64,000 bases of DNA from Cymbidium sinense (Eukaryota; Streptophyta; Magnoliopsida; Asparagales; Orchidaceae): assembly GCA_021442155.1 (NCBI GenBank), contig JAKCPB010000357.1:25001-89000 (forward strand), written 5' to 3'. The position numbers and the translations under genes are program-made. A model generated the notes under the pieces. It was given only the letters and a program-made list of their open reading frames with translations, was not told the origin of the DNA and did no database searches. Positions 48,961 through 60,100 of the stretch are shown here, piece by piece. Each line of letters starts with the position of its first letter. Position 1 is the first letter of the stretch.

Positions 48961-49249
48961 TTTATTTCATTCTTAAGCTAAGCTAGCCAACATTCTTTAG
49001 GTTTTAGGACCTCACTCCATGTAGGTCTTAAAATCCTTATTGGGTTTCCCAATAGGTGAAATAAAAATTTAATAAAAAGAAATAATTAAAGACTTCCTCT
49101 TTACCATTTCTATGGTAAAGAAAGGTTCATTCCAAAAATAAAGAAAAGTAAATCATTTATAAAAAATAATAATTTCCAAAAAGAACTTTTCCAAAATGCA
49201 CATAATAAAATATTTCAACCTCATCTAACAATCTCCAAGATCGCTACAT
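48961..49249. other. unassigned AT-rich stretch
   Basis: It begins where recognisable Tat pol sequence stops. A short direct and inverted feature (AGGTCTTAAAATCCTTATTG, TTTACCATTTCTATGGTAAA) can be seen, but no gene. The second motif is an imperfect hairpin at about 49099-49120. Confidence 0.4.
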
Positions 49250-49860
49250 GTAGGATCATTTTCAAAAATAAAATCCAAAAATCATCTTTTATAAAAAAGC
49301 ACAAATGAACAACCTCATTAAATTTATTGAATGAAGATTTCATTTCGAAATAAAAAATCAACAATCACCTTTTCAAAAAGCATAAATGGTTATCCTTATT
49401 CAATTTATTGAATGAATATTTAATTCCTAAACAAAATAAAAAATCATCTTTTCAAAAATCACAAATGAACATCTTCATTCAATATACCCAAATTTATTGA
49501 ATGAAGATTTCATTTCCAAATAAAAATCCAAAATCTTCTTTTCAAAAAAAGCACAAATGAACATCCTCTTTCAATATACCCAAATTTATTGAAAGAAGAT
49601 TTCATTTCCAAATAAAATCATATCATAATATTGAAATTACATTTCAACATATCTCACATATGTTGAAGTTAGAATTTCATTCTTTTCAATATATATATAT
49701 ACAAATTTGAAAAGAAACCTTTCCACTTAATACATCCAAATGTGTTGAATGGAGGTTTCATATCCAAAACAAAATCACACTATTAGAAATTCCACATAAC
49801 ACATTCCACATGTGTTAAGTTGGAATTTCCATCTTTTCAAAAACCAATAAATCACACATA
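49250..49860. repeat. ~90-bp tandem repeat
   Basis: Four clear units at 49250-49620 share ATCATCTTTTCAAAAA, GCACAAATGAACATCCTCAT, AATTTATTGAATGAAGATTT and CATTTCCAAATAAAA. More diverged related sequence runs to 49860, with further ATTTC/TTTCAA elements. It is not found elsewhere in the window and its origin is unknown. Confidence 0.8.
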
Positions 49861-50459
49861 GTGGATACACCACTCTGCTTGGATGTGAGTCCTCGATGTT
49901 TTCATCTTAAGTTGATTGTTACGATGAGCACCTTGGTTGATATGCCGATGACTGACTCACTGATGGATACCACTCTTGGCAAATGTGAGTCCCCGTGCTT
50001 TCTCCTTGAGTTGGCCACTGAATACCTATGCAAACTTTCTTCTCTAGGGTTTTCTATAAAGTCCTTAGTCGCCCCTCTCCCTACGGGCACTCTACTTGGA
50101 TCACGTCCTTTACAACCCCAACCCCATTTAGACACGACTCGAGTTACTCTTGGATTAGACAGTCCCCCTTTCTTAGTAGCCACCCCTGTGGTTGGAGAAT
50201 GTGTTCAGCAGATGTGTAGATTCTCCATTGGATCAGTAAATATGAGATAAGTTTTTGGCTAATATAAGATCCTTCTCAGTATGATCCCTTATAAACCAAC
50301 AGGATCCATGATAAATAAACAAAAGAAACAAACAAATTTATTCACTTGTGGATTAAAAATTCAAGCCCCCAATGGCCCCTTTTCCAAGCACGCATCCTAT
50401 CTTTAGGGTAGTGTTAGCAGAACTCCCTATAAGAATTTCCTAACTACACTTAAGTTTAA
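49861..50459 (+). mobile_element. Tat 3' UTR, inverted piece (left arm of fold-back)
   Basis: This is the reverse complement of about 43410-43960. It contains a 129-codon open frame (49861-50250) that aligns with the minus-strand frame at 43600-43911: both read GKCESPCFLLELA / GRCESPCFLLELA, then DTTRVT, then FLVATPVVGE. It meets direct-orientation 3' UTR at about 50460. The frame has no known homologue and may be chance. Confidence 0.7.
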
Positions 50460-51335
50460 TCTAAAAGTAACCCAAGTAGTGTCTAAATAGGGTCGCAAAC
50501 GATGCGATCCAAGTAGAGTGCCCGTAGGGAGAGGGTCCGCTAAGGGTTTATCCAAAATCATGGAGAAGAAAGTTTGCATAGGTATTCAGTGGCCAACTCT
50601 AGGAGAAAGCTTGGGGACTCACATCTGCCAAGAGTGGTGTATCCACTAATTGAGTCACCATCAACCAACCTAAGCTCATCTGCTTAAATAATCACCTAGG
50701 AAGAAAGCATAGGGGACTCAATCCTCCTATAGAAGAACTAATTGTTAGGATAGTCTATCTTTGGCTCAACAAGTGCTATCTTACATAGAAAGACTACTGA
50801 GTGAATGCCATTTAGGAACTTAAATCAACTCAAGTGTAGTCAAAAGGAAAGAAGCCTCTGGGGGACTTATCATAAACCTCAAATATACTTGACATAGCAA
50901 GTGCTTGATGGTTAGTTCAAGAAGAAAGCACGGGGACTCACATCTTCTTAAATAAAATCAACAAGAGGTAGCTTACTAGTTGAACAGTGAAGCCTACCAA
51001 ACTAACAAGGCACTCATTAGTTTGCAATGGTCAAGTCAGGAAGAAAGCATGAGGACTCATATCTGCTAGATAAGTGACCCCTGGTGTGACATACTAGCAA
51101 GGTAGCACATCAGTCTGACCTATAGCAACTAATGAGTGAGTGCCACAAGAGGCTTGCTCCCACATCAAAATAGCTTGAGATAAAAGATTTGTGTTTTTTT
51201 GTTTGTGTTTATGTTAGATGGAAAAGGATGCCTCTCTATTGTTTTCATCAATTCCCCAATAGAGCCACTAGAAAAATCTGTGGTGAATTTTCATCTTCCT
51301 CTAAATGAATTAGATAAAAACAAAAATTAACTCTT
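50460..51335 (-). mobile_element. Tat 3' UTR, copy 4 (right arm of fold-back and onward)
   Basis: Matches copy 2 from about 43690 in direct orientation: AGTAACCCAAGTAGTGTCTA, the AGAAGAAAG..GG.ACTCACATC series, and on to the GTTTGTGTTTATGTTAG.TGGAAAAGGATGCC block. It breaks off near 51250. A short stretch of unclear origin (51260-51335) leads to the end of LTR D. Confidence 0.72.
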
Positions 51336-54300
51336 TGTTGGACACCGCGTAGATTTGTAGATGTTCTTATTAGGGTGATTGGGTTTGACATTGAGGGATG
51401 ATGTACTATCTCGAGAGACAAAAGTCACCATTCTACAATGGACCTAATCACCTAATAAGGACTCCTAAGTATGATTAGTCCTGATGTACCGAGATTCTTC
51501 CCTACTTTACATGGAAAAGTAAAGTAGGATTTATTTTAAACCAAAGTTCATTTCAAGGCAAGATAGTTAATTACATAAGAATGAGATTCCTTAAGAATAC
51601 TCTCGATTATAGCAAATGATTGTTGTCTCCAAAGATTTCAAAGATAGCACTATCAATCAATTTGCAATTTTTGGAAGATCAAATGGGATTTATCAAAAGG
51701 AGGGAGTTATTATCGAATCCAAAAGAAGATAAGTAAAGGATGGTTATGATGCTACGAAGCTAAGTAAGTATTCCAAACTATCCTATGGTTGGGCTTTATA
51801 TTTTTGAAATTTGAAGAGAGTTAATTGTTAGAGTTGAACTTTTATTAGAAATCTAGGGCTTACATTTCCACAACACAAGATCATGAAAATTCCTAAGAGG
51901 TGAGGATTTATGCTTGTAGCATGTAGAAGGAAGTAGCAACCTCTGAACCTAAATCTAAGGAGCTTTGGCGAGAGCCAAGGCATGACCTAAATCTAAGGTG
52001 AAAAATTAGTATATGGTTTACCTCCATAAGAGAAGATAAACCACCCGATTATTGGACTTACAACTGCCTGGGGGTGGCCGCCAACTAACTCCTACAATTT
52101 TAAATACATGTAGGCAAGTCATATGCTTTTGCAAGATAGCTAGGTTGTTGTTTTTTAAGAAAGTTACTTAAGTACTTAAACACACTCCCTAAGAGACTAG
52201 ATCATGTAGGGCATGATTAATGACTTAAATCTAATGCAAATTTTGTTTATATATATTTTTTATTTTTGGACAATTCATTTGATGCAGGCTATGGGATTCA
52301 TATACCTAATGCATGAGAAATTGGTTATTGGCCAAAATCAGCAAGAAGGAGGTGTGTTTCCACCATGGCTTTCAAAGGTCAAGCTAAATTCTCTAGCAAA
52401 GGTGGAAGCCCTCCAAAAGTAAGAGTGAAGCAAGATGCTTTTTATGCATGATGTGAGACATACAACATCTAGCTAAGGGGTTGCTAAATCTTTTATCTTG
52501 ATTTATAACCTAGGCTTTATGTGAGGTTATGAGTTGTTAATTTTTTTATTTTGAATTGATTAATTAGATAGAAAATTTATTTTCCTAAGAGCCTAAATCT
52601 CATCCAGGCCATTCATCAGTTAATGAAGATACTAGGAAAAATATGCCATCTTAATGAACAAGATAAACAAACATCAAGTAATTTTATAAAGCTAGTGCAA
52701 AAGAATAAGAGGCTTTTATAGTCGGGCTCCACTGCACAAACCCAAAAAGAAATGGGTAGCTGAGCTCTACCCTTATACAACCCATATTACAAATGAATTA
52801 TTTAAAATTAAAAGGGAATTCATGTTATGGGGGTCTTCATTCTTCATTTCTCTCTTTCTTTCTTTCCTTTTTTTTCTTTCTTTCTTTCCTTCTTTTCTCT
52901 TTCTTTATTTCCTTCTTTTGGTCGGTTGGGATGTAGTTGCTCCAAGGCATCACATGGTGCATAAGACATAGTCTTATGAACAATGTTCATTCTAATCCCA
53001 AATAACATTCATTCCAAATCTTAATTAAAAAATTACATGAAAATGGGAAATTAAATCTAACTAAACTTGCAAAATTGAGATTACCTAAACATACCACACA
53101 ATCCCAAGTAGTTATAGAAATAAATTGGAATTAGCACCCCACACATTGGTAACCAAGTCTACCTATCCTAATTTGGATTGTGCTTAGGGGTATAAGCAAC
53201 TTGTACATCAAAAAACATTTATTATTTTTATTATAGTGCCCCTCAAGCACAATCCATGGTAGAAGACAATGATTAGACTAAGATCATCCTATTATCCAGT
53301 CTACGCACATACACCCTAACATCCGAACTAAAACATTACATCACAAAATAAAATCAAGCATCAAACCATGCACTGCCCTAACATAGAGCAAGAAATGGTG
53401 ACTTAGCCTAATGTGTGTGCCATTTAAGGCTTATGTGGCATGTCTGAGGTAGGTTTTAAGGATAGAATTTTCTAAGTGTGAAGGATTCAACTTAGAAGGT
53501 GGTTTCATTTAAGTGATTTAGTTGATTTGTTAATTTTATTTGATGATTTGATCTAGTTTGAATGAACCTAATTATTACTAAGTGTTATAAGAGAAGAGAA
53601 GAGAACTTCTCTTTCCTCTCTACCTTAAGTAACTTCTAAGGTAGATTCATTAGGTATTTTTTTAATGAATGTTTTATTATGTGTTTTAATTAATCATAAG
53701 TTTAGATTTTCTCTAAATAAACCTATTCAACAAGAAAGGCATTTTAAGATTAATTAAAGTGAATTACTATCACAAAACACACAACCCTTATTTCTTTCCA
53801 ACATGTGTATCATGCATATGAATAAATCCGAAGCATATCTATACATTCAAATGCAAACTTTAGCACACCATAATGATGAATGCAAAGAGATGTTTAGGAA
53901 AATTTTGGATATTTCATGATGTATGATTTTGTTAAGTATAAAAGAGAGGGATTCTTTTATCTATTATTCAAATGCACATTTACATGTATGAAAGATATAA
54001 GTGAGTATGTCACAATTATTTTCTATACTAAGGGTATAAGATACAAGACCTTCTTAGGGCTACTTAAATCCTCGTAAGCCCAAGATGTCCAAACTAATAT
54101 ATCACTTTTCTTAAATACATGTGCATGTACAAAGAAAATAAATGGATGAAGAATCATGTAAAAGATTTTTATTTGTTTGTTTGATTTTGGTTGTTTAATT
54201 TATATGTGTAATGTTGGAATCCTTCTTAAGTCATAACATAGAAGTGCATAGGAATAGATTTAAGCGAGTGTTATGTTCTTTTCAAATGAACTATACACTT

Positions 54301-54665
54301 TATAAATCCTATACAAACCCAAGAAAAAAGAGAAGAAAATCACATTACACATTTTAAACTATAACCACATGCAAGCTTATAAGTATTTATAAGTAGCATA
54401 CCTTCATTTATGATCTTTGATTTATAAATTTTGAAAATAATTTTTAATTTACTAGTGATAATAGCCATTCATATTCTTACTTTAACCAAAACATGCAATT
54501 TGACATAAAGGAAACATTTCATTTATTTATTATTTTTAAAAAATATATGAATGCATGATTTTCATATGGCACACAACATTTAGCATGCTTAGAAAGAAAT
54601 CAAGTGATGTAAGCATGTAACATCATTCACCCTAAGTAATTCCTAAACAAAATCTTATGAAATCA
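51336..54665 (-). mobile_element. long LTR, copy D (truncated)
   Basis: Starts TGTTGGACACCGCGTAGATT (complement of the GGTGTCCAACA end) and follows LTR C and B in order: the TCCTATGGTTGGGCTTTATA block near 51780, one ~250-bp module near 54040, and homology to about 54665. The TTGACC field and TGACCTCAC end are absent. It is cut directly into the tail of a glycine-rich fragment and telomere-like repeats. A T/C microsatellite (52845-52915) is expanded here relative to the other copies. Confidence 0.75.
52845..52915. repeat. TTTC/CTTT microsatellite in LTR D
   Basis: An imperfect run of TTTC units. LTR B at the same place has only a short TTCTTC stretch (about 27147). Confidence 0.85.
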
Positions 54666-54667
54666 AA

Positions 54668-54705
54668 AAGAAGAAATCTTGAATCTGAATTTGTTCTCTC
54701 TTAAA
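54668..54705 (+). pseudogene. glycine-rich protein gene fragment, copy F (3' tail only)
   Basis: About 40 bp, GAAATCTTGAATCTGAATTT and GTTCTCTCTTAAAAAAAACC, matching the final 3' flank of copies A and B. CCCTAAA repeats follow, exactly as in those copies. The rest is replaced by LTR D. Confidence 0.6.
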
Positions 54706-55030
54706 AAAAACCTTAAACCCTAAACCCTAAACTAAATCTTGAACCCTAAACATAAAACCTAAACCCTAAACCCTAAACACTACACCCTAAACCCCAAACC
54801 CTAAACTCTAAACCCTAGACCCTAAACTAACCCTAAATGCTAAACCCCAAAAAGATAAAAACCTAAACCTAAAAGAATAATAAATAGAAAACCTAAACCA
54901 AAACTAACACTAAACCCTAAACCTAAAAAACCTTAAACCCTAAGCCCTAAACTTACCCTAAACCAAAAGCTAGCCATAAACCCTAAACCATAAACCCTAA
55001 ACCATAAACCCTAACCCTAAATAAAAAAAA
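54706..55030 (+). repeat. interstitial telomere-like array, well preserved
   Basis: Mostly CCCTAAA and CCATAAA units with a C-depleted stretch at 54850-54900. It ends at the 5' side of an L1-type LINE. Confidence 0.88.
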
Positions 55031-55235
55031 CCTAAACCAACACCGACCATCCTCCACCCTCTTTCAAGGATATTTCATGTTCCTTTCCGCTTTCAATTTG
55101 GCCATTCCTCGGCCTTCCACGATCATATTTATGGATTATTGCTCTTGGTTTGGCCACTCATCGGCCTTCCCCGATCATATTTCTGATTTATTACTCTTAG
55201 TTTGGCCGCTTATGTGATTTTATCTCGATCTTACA
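55031..55235 (+). repeat. LINE 1 5' UTR with 52-bp tandem repeats
   Basis: Two units of exactly 52 bp (55100-55151 and 55152-55203) begin GGCC and contain CGGCCTTCC.CGATCATATT. A partial third unit follows, just before the ORF1 start. The position recalls the promoter monomers at the 5' end of some L1 elements; promoter function is inferred. Confidence 0.6.
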
Positions 55236-56510
55236 ATGGTGGAGGCATCATTTGTCGTGTAACCAAGCTTAGTGAACTTGGAGGTGTCAGCTAAGCCTTC
55301 TGATATACAAGGTATTTTGGATTCAACTACATCCGTTACTGCGCCTGCTGTTAAGTCCTTCAAGGATGCCTTATCCGGTAAGAACACTTGCTCTAATGCT
55401 ACAGTTAACTTAATTTCTACTTCCTTATGTGGAATGCGGCTGTAATGTGCTCTGATCTTGATGTGGAAAAATTGGCAAAGCCCTTTGAATTTTCATTAAT
55501 TGGAAAATTTTCCTTACGTCACCCGACTCTTGATAATATCCGATCCTTCTTTCATAGCTTAAGGCTTTCAGGAGTTTTCACTATTGGATCGATCCATATC
55601 CTTATTCATATCAAATTATTTAGACTCAAGAGTCTTTGCTCACACTCTATTTTGTGTACAATTGTCAAATGAGGCTCTTGAAATGGTCACCTCTTTTGAT
55701 GTCAAAGAGGAATCCTATTGTTCCTTTATGGCTAGCCTTTCCAAACATGAGGATTCATTACCCATCAAGTCCTATTTCATGGGCTCTCTTTTGGTAGGCC
55801 CTTCAAATTGATCAAGCCACCACCATGAGATCTCAGCCATCAGTTGCACATATCTTGGTTGATATTGATATTACCAAAAAGTATCCTAAGGAAGTTTTGT
55901 TCGGTTCGAAAAAATTTGGGTATAATCAGAAAGTGGAATTTGAAAATTTTCCTATTTTTTGCAATAATCCATGGTCATGATCACTCAATGCTTTGTGTTA
56001 GACCCTAATCTTAAAAGAATAAATTGTCGGATCCTAATCCCTCTCTAGGAAATGAAAAAACTAATAATTTCGCTTATGTGCCTAAAGCTACTCAACATGG
56101 AACTCACCCTCCTACCCCTCTTCCTTTACTATCTACTGATTTGCCTATTGGAGAACAATCTGAGCTTGATAAAAATAATGATATTGAGGTTTCTGGGAAA
56201 CTAATGATAACTTATTTAACATTACTCCTACTTGTAATAATTTTCCCTCACAAGACAATCCCTTGACTCATATGAATCATCACGGTGATTTGAATGAAAA
56301 TCTCAAGTTGGATCAAAATCTCAAAACTAATTAAATTGTTCAAAAAAATGTTGATACTTTGGTGACCAAAATCAATAATCATCATGGAAATGAGAATGAA
56401 ATTTGTGCTATTAATGGCATCACCACCTCTCTTCTTACCCTTGAGTGATATCCATGCTAATCCAATTCTCAACCTAACTCGATACGAAGAAGAAGAAATC
56501 ACCATTAGGA
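55236..56510 (+). pseudogene. LINE 1 ORF1 (DUF4283-type nucleic-acid-binding protein)
   Basis: From ATG at 55236, with a stop nine codons in, then DSTTSVTAPAVKSFKDALSG, typical of plant L1 ORF1 N-termini. A DUF4283-like domain follows at 55466-55800 (KPFEFSLIGKFSLRHPTLDN, FFHSLRLSGVF, SFDVKEES). After it comes LQIDQATTMRSQPSVAHIL and VDIDITKKYPKEV at 55803-55980. The CCHC knuckle expected next is lost in frameshifts. Hydrophilic low-homology sequence runs to about 56500. ORF1 proteins of this family bind element RNA during retrotransposition. Stops and frameshifts make this copy dead. Confidence 0.8.
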
Positions 56511-56699
56511 ATGCTTTTGAATCGCTATTTTAAATATCACCAACCACTCCCTTTATGGAGATACATTGGTCATAGATAGGCCTTTTCAAACGCATTAAAA
56601 AAATCTCTTAAAGCTGTTCACTAGCTCCATTAGAACCACTCGATCTTCTCTAACTTCCCACAAATAATTACTTCATGCTCTCTTTTCTTCTCCTTCTAT

Positions 56700-57146
56700 T
56701 TTTCAATTAACTCTTTTCTTTTCTTTCCACCTTATTATGATCAATTTTCTTATTTTGAATGTATGGGGTATTGGGACTCTCACTGTCCGTAATCGTGTTA
56801 GGAGCCTTTATCGCACTCATAATATAACCTTACTTATTGTTATTGAGCCATTCATTCACTCTTCAAAGATCACTCATGTTGCTAAACGCTATTTCTTTTA
56901 CAATATTAGTAATAAAATTTGATATTTTGGAATAATTTAATCAACATTTCTATCCTTGATGATATCGAACAATTAATGTTCAAATCTCATTGGGTGAGTT
57001 TGGTTCATTTATCTATGCTTCATGTAATAGAGCTGGTAGGAACATCCTTTTGGATCACTTAAGAACCTTCATCTCCTCGGTTAACAAACCCTGGTTGGTT
57101 GGGGGTGATTTTAATACTATTATCGCTTCTTCGTAAAGCAGGGGAG
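56700..57146 (+). pseudogene. LINE 1 ORF2 start: endonuclease, cut off
   Basis: The ORF at 56737-56922 starts MINFLILNVWGIGTLTVRNR and continues NITLLIVIEPFI, the N-terminal end of an AP-type L1 endonuclease. Later GGDFNT (57101-57118), a catalytic-domain motif, can be read after LLDH...PWLV. A few codons further the sequence changes abruptly to telomere-like repeats at about 57147, so the remaining endonuclease, RT and 3' end are absent. Loss of the 3' end is not how LINEs normally truncate. Confidence 0.8.
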
Positions 57147-58137
57147 AAAATAAACTAAAAATATACCTAAGCCTAAATTAAAAAATAAAACCTAAAAATA
57201 AAACAAAAATAACAACCCAAAACCTAAACCTAAAAAAATAAAATAAAACCTAACCTAAACCTAATAATAAAAAAAAAAACCTTAAAAAAAATAAAATAAA
57301 ATAAAACTAAACTAAAAATAAACTCAAATAAAAAAACCTAAATGTAATAAATAAACCTAATATAAATAAACTAAACTAAATAATGGGAAACATAAACTAA
57401 TTAAAAATAAAATAAAATAAATAAAAAATAAACTTTAAAATTTGCTTAAATTTTAAAATATCCTAAACCATAAAAGCCCTAAACTCTAAACCTAAACCTA
57501 AACTTAAGCCTAACCTTAAACCCTAAACCCTGAACCTAAACCTAAACCTAACATAATTAAAACATAAACTAAACCTAAATCTTAAACCCTAAAACCTAAA
57601 CTAAACAAACCTAAATATTAAGCTCTAAACTAAACCCTAAACTTAAACTAAATCCTAAACCTAAACTAAACTTATACCTTAAACTAAACTAAACTAAACT
57701 TAAACCCTAAACCTAAACCCTAAACCCTAAACTTAAACTATAATCTAAAGCTAAACTTAAACCCTAAGTTTTAAACCTAAACCTAAATAACCTAAATTTT
57801 AAATAAAAATCAAAACCTTAAACTAAACTAAACTATAAACCTAAATCAAACTAAACCTAATCCTCTAAATTAAACTCTAAATTATAAACCTAAATAAACT
57901 AAAATAAAACCCTAAACTTAAACCTAAACTAAGACTAAATCTAAACTTAAACTAAACCCTAAACCTAAACCTAAACCTAAACTTAAACCTTAAACCTAAG
58001 CCTAAACCCTAAACCTAAACCTAAACCTAAGCTTAAACCTAAACCTAAACTAAACCTAAACCCTATACTAAATTAAACTTAAACCCTAAATTAAACTAAA
58101 CCTAAACCCTAAATTAAAACATAAAAACCTAAAAAAA
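57147..58137 (+). repeat. degenerate telomere-like array
   Basis: C-depleted at 57147-57460, then CCCTAAA/ACCTAAA/ACTTAAA units to 58137. This is the last array in the window, lying between two L1 LINE copies in the same orientation. No genes were seen. Confidence 0.86.
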
Positions 58138-58321
58138 TTGTTGCCCGAGCCCTCATTCTTGTGCTCTAGCAATTTCCCTTTCCCCCCTCCCATTTTCAGC
58201 TTTTTGGCTTTTGCTTGCCCACTATTTTGTGCAATTCTCACTAGATTCCTTCTTGAATTGACTGTTGGTGGCCTATTTCGTGTCTTCATCAGAGTGATAC
58301 TGTAGCTTAGCATCTTCCTCA
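58138..58321 (-). other. unidentified open stretch opposite LINE 2 start
   Basis: The minus strand has a frame (58086-58322) whose main part reads KTRNRPPTVNSRRNLVRIAQ and then SGQAKAKKLKMGGGKGKLL. It is basic and hydrophilic, with a composition more protein-like than the array frames around it. The plus strand is also partly open and leads into LINE 2 ORF1. I do not recognise the protein. It may be part of the LINE 5' region read backwards, or another captured gene fragment. Confidence 0.3.
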
Positions 58322-59430
58322 ATGATTCCTTATGGAAAATTGAAGGATCCTATGAATCTTTCTAGGGCATCAACTAACTTAACTTTGACTGCTTTGAAAC
58401 CATTCAAGATGTTCCAGTTTAGATTTCTCTCCCTAATATGCAAATTCGTATCATTAACCATCAATTCCTTTTTACTGTGGGTGCTTTATTTAGTCTGCCA
58501 TTGCAAATTGATCAGGCAATGACTATGAAATCTCATCCTTCAATGGCTATAATATTTTTTGAATTGGGTCCAAGAAACACCCCAAAGAAATCTAGTTGGG
58601 ATCTAAAAATTACAGTTATATGCAATATTTAAATTTCAAAATCTCTTCATCTTTTGTTCTCACAGTAAAATTCACGGGCATGATAATTATGAATGTTTCA
58701 TTCTTCATCCTCACCTAAAAAGAAAATTCCAGTTAAAGAAACTTCTATTCCTAACCTTAGGCTGATCATTGTTAAATATCAAAAATCTACTTCAAAAAAA
58801 AAGGAATTTTTAAATGTTCCTACTAAGGCTGTTTTACCTCTTACTTCTTTATTGAAGGCTTCTAATGTGAACAATAGTTTTTCTAAACTTTATGATGATT
58901 CTATTTCCTCCAATCCCCTACATCCTTGCTACTTTGATTGATGAAAATGAAGCTTTGATTGAGAATATAAATGAAGATATTAATGTTATGCATCATTCAA
59001 ATAATCAAAGAATATGGCTTTAATACCTCATGATAATTAGGTTGAAAAATTGATTCTATTTAGATTCAGATGATTTAAATTCTCATAAAGATTGGGCCTT
59101 GTCTAATAATTTGGGTTAGGAAGAGGAAGGGCTTGGTGTTCACACTTGCCTCTTAATAAATATGTTTCTACTCCCTCTGTTATTATTCCTGATGTTCATT
59201 TGGCTTTAATAAATTCTAATGTCTTGGAAGAAGGAGAACTCATTTCTAATCAAGAGATTTCTCCTAAATCTGTGACTAATGTTGCTAAATCCTTCTTAGA
59301 TTATGATTATATGGGAAAAGAAAATTGTTTCCAAACTTATCATGCTAAAAAAGAAAAATGTTAAAAGTTTCCTCCCAAATTGCCAAGAAACACTAGATCA
59401 ACGCTCCTCCCTCCTCTTTAATTAACCTTT
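58322..59430 (+). pseudogene. LINE 2 ORF1 (DUF4283-type), broken
   Basis: Starts MIPYGKLKDPMNLSRAS and TALKPFKMFQ (compare AVKSFKDALSG in LINE 1). After internal losses it continues FTVGALFSLPLQIDQAMTMK and SHPSMAIIFFELG (58438-58632), which aligns with the QIDQATTMRSQPSVA stretch of LINE 1. Most of the DUF4283 core is deleted. The hydrophilic C-terminal part lies at 58693-58941 and 59146-59364 (LEEGELISNQEIS). Several frames are needed, so it is a relic. Confidence 0.72.
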
Positions 59431-59439
59431 TCTTAACCC

Positions 59440-60100
59440 CTTTTATTTCTTTTATGTTTAATTTTATTGAATGTTAAAGGGATTGGTACCCTCTATTCAT
59501 TCATTAGAAATCTTTATCATATCTAATATTTCTTTACTTATTTTTCTAGCCTCTTATTCATGCTAACAAAATTAACCATGTTGCTAGAATGATCGGTTTC
59601 AATAATTTTTTCTAATGTCTAAGTAATAAGATTTGGTTTTTGGAATAACTTTGTAGAGGTTTCTATTCTTGATGATTTTAACAAGTTGTCAATGGGTGAT
59701 TATTGTGTTTTGGGTTTAGATCTAGAAATCTTCTTTGGGATAATTTGAGGAATTTTGCTACCTGTCAAAAACCTTTATTGGTGATTTCAACACTATTTTA
59801 TTCACTGAATAAGTGGGTCTCTAATATTCATTCCATGAAATAATTTTAATATATGATCCTTGATTGTAATTTGATTGATATTGGTTTTAAAGGTTCTAAT
59901 TTATACTTGGCAAAACTCTAGACTTTGACAAAGGTTGGATAATTCTTTTAATACTCATTGATTACTCAATGGCATATTACTTATGTTGATCATTCCAGTA
60001 GAACCTTGACTGATCATGCTCCTCTTTTGGTTTCTATTAAAGATAATTCTAATGGATTAAAAAATATCTCTCTGTTTAGATTTCACAACATGTGGATTCA
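59440..60100 (+). pseudogene. LINE 2 ORF2: endonuclease domain, broken
   Basis: Begins with FILLNVKGIGTLYSFIRNLY (compare LILNVWGIGT in LINE 1), followed by damaged middle motifs near 59780 (the GGDFNT region is eroded to ISTLF). The C-terminal signature HSSRTLTDHAPLLVSIKDN at about 59988-60045 carries the conserved SDH-type motif as TDH. Numerous stops are present. It follows ORF1 at the normal distance and leads into RT. Confidence 0.8.

Noticed and set aside
49250..49620. CRISPR-like array
   Set aside because: Units are diverged head-to-tail copies without constant repeats and unique spacers, in a plant genome.
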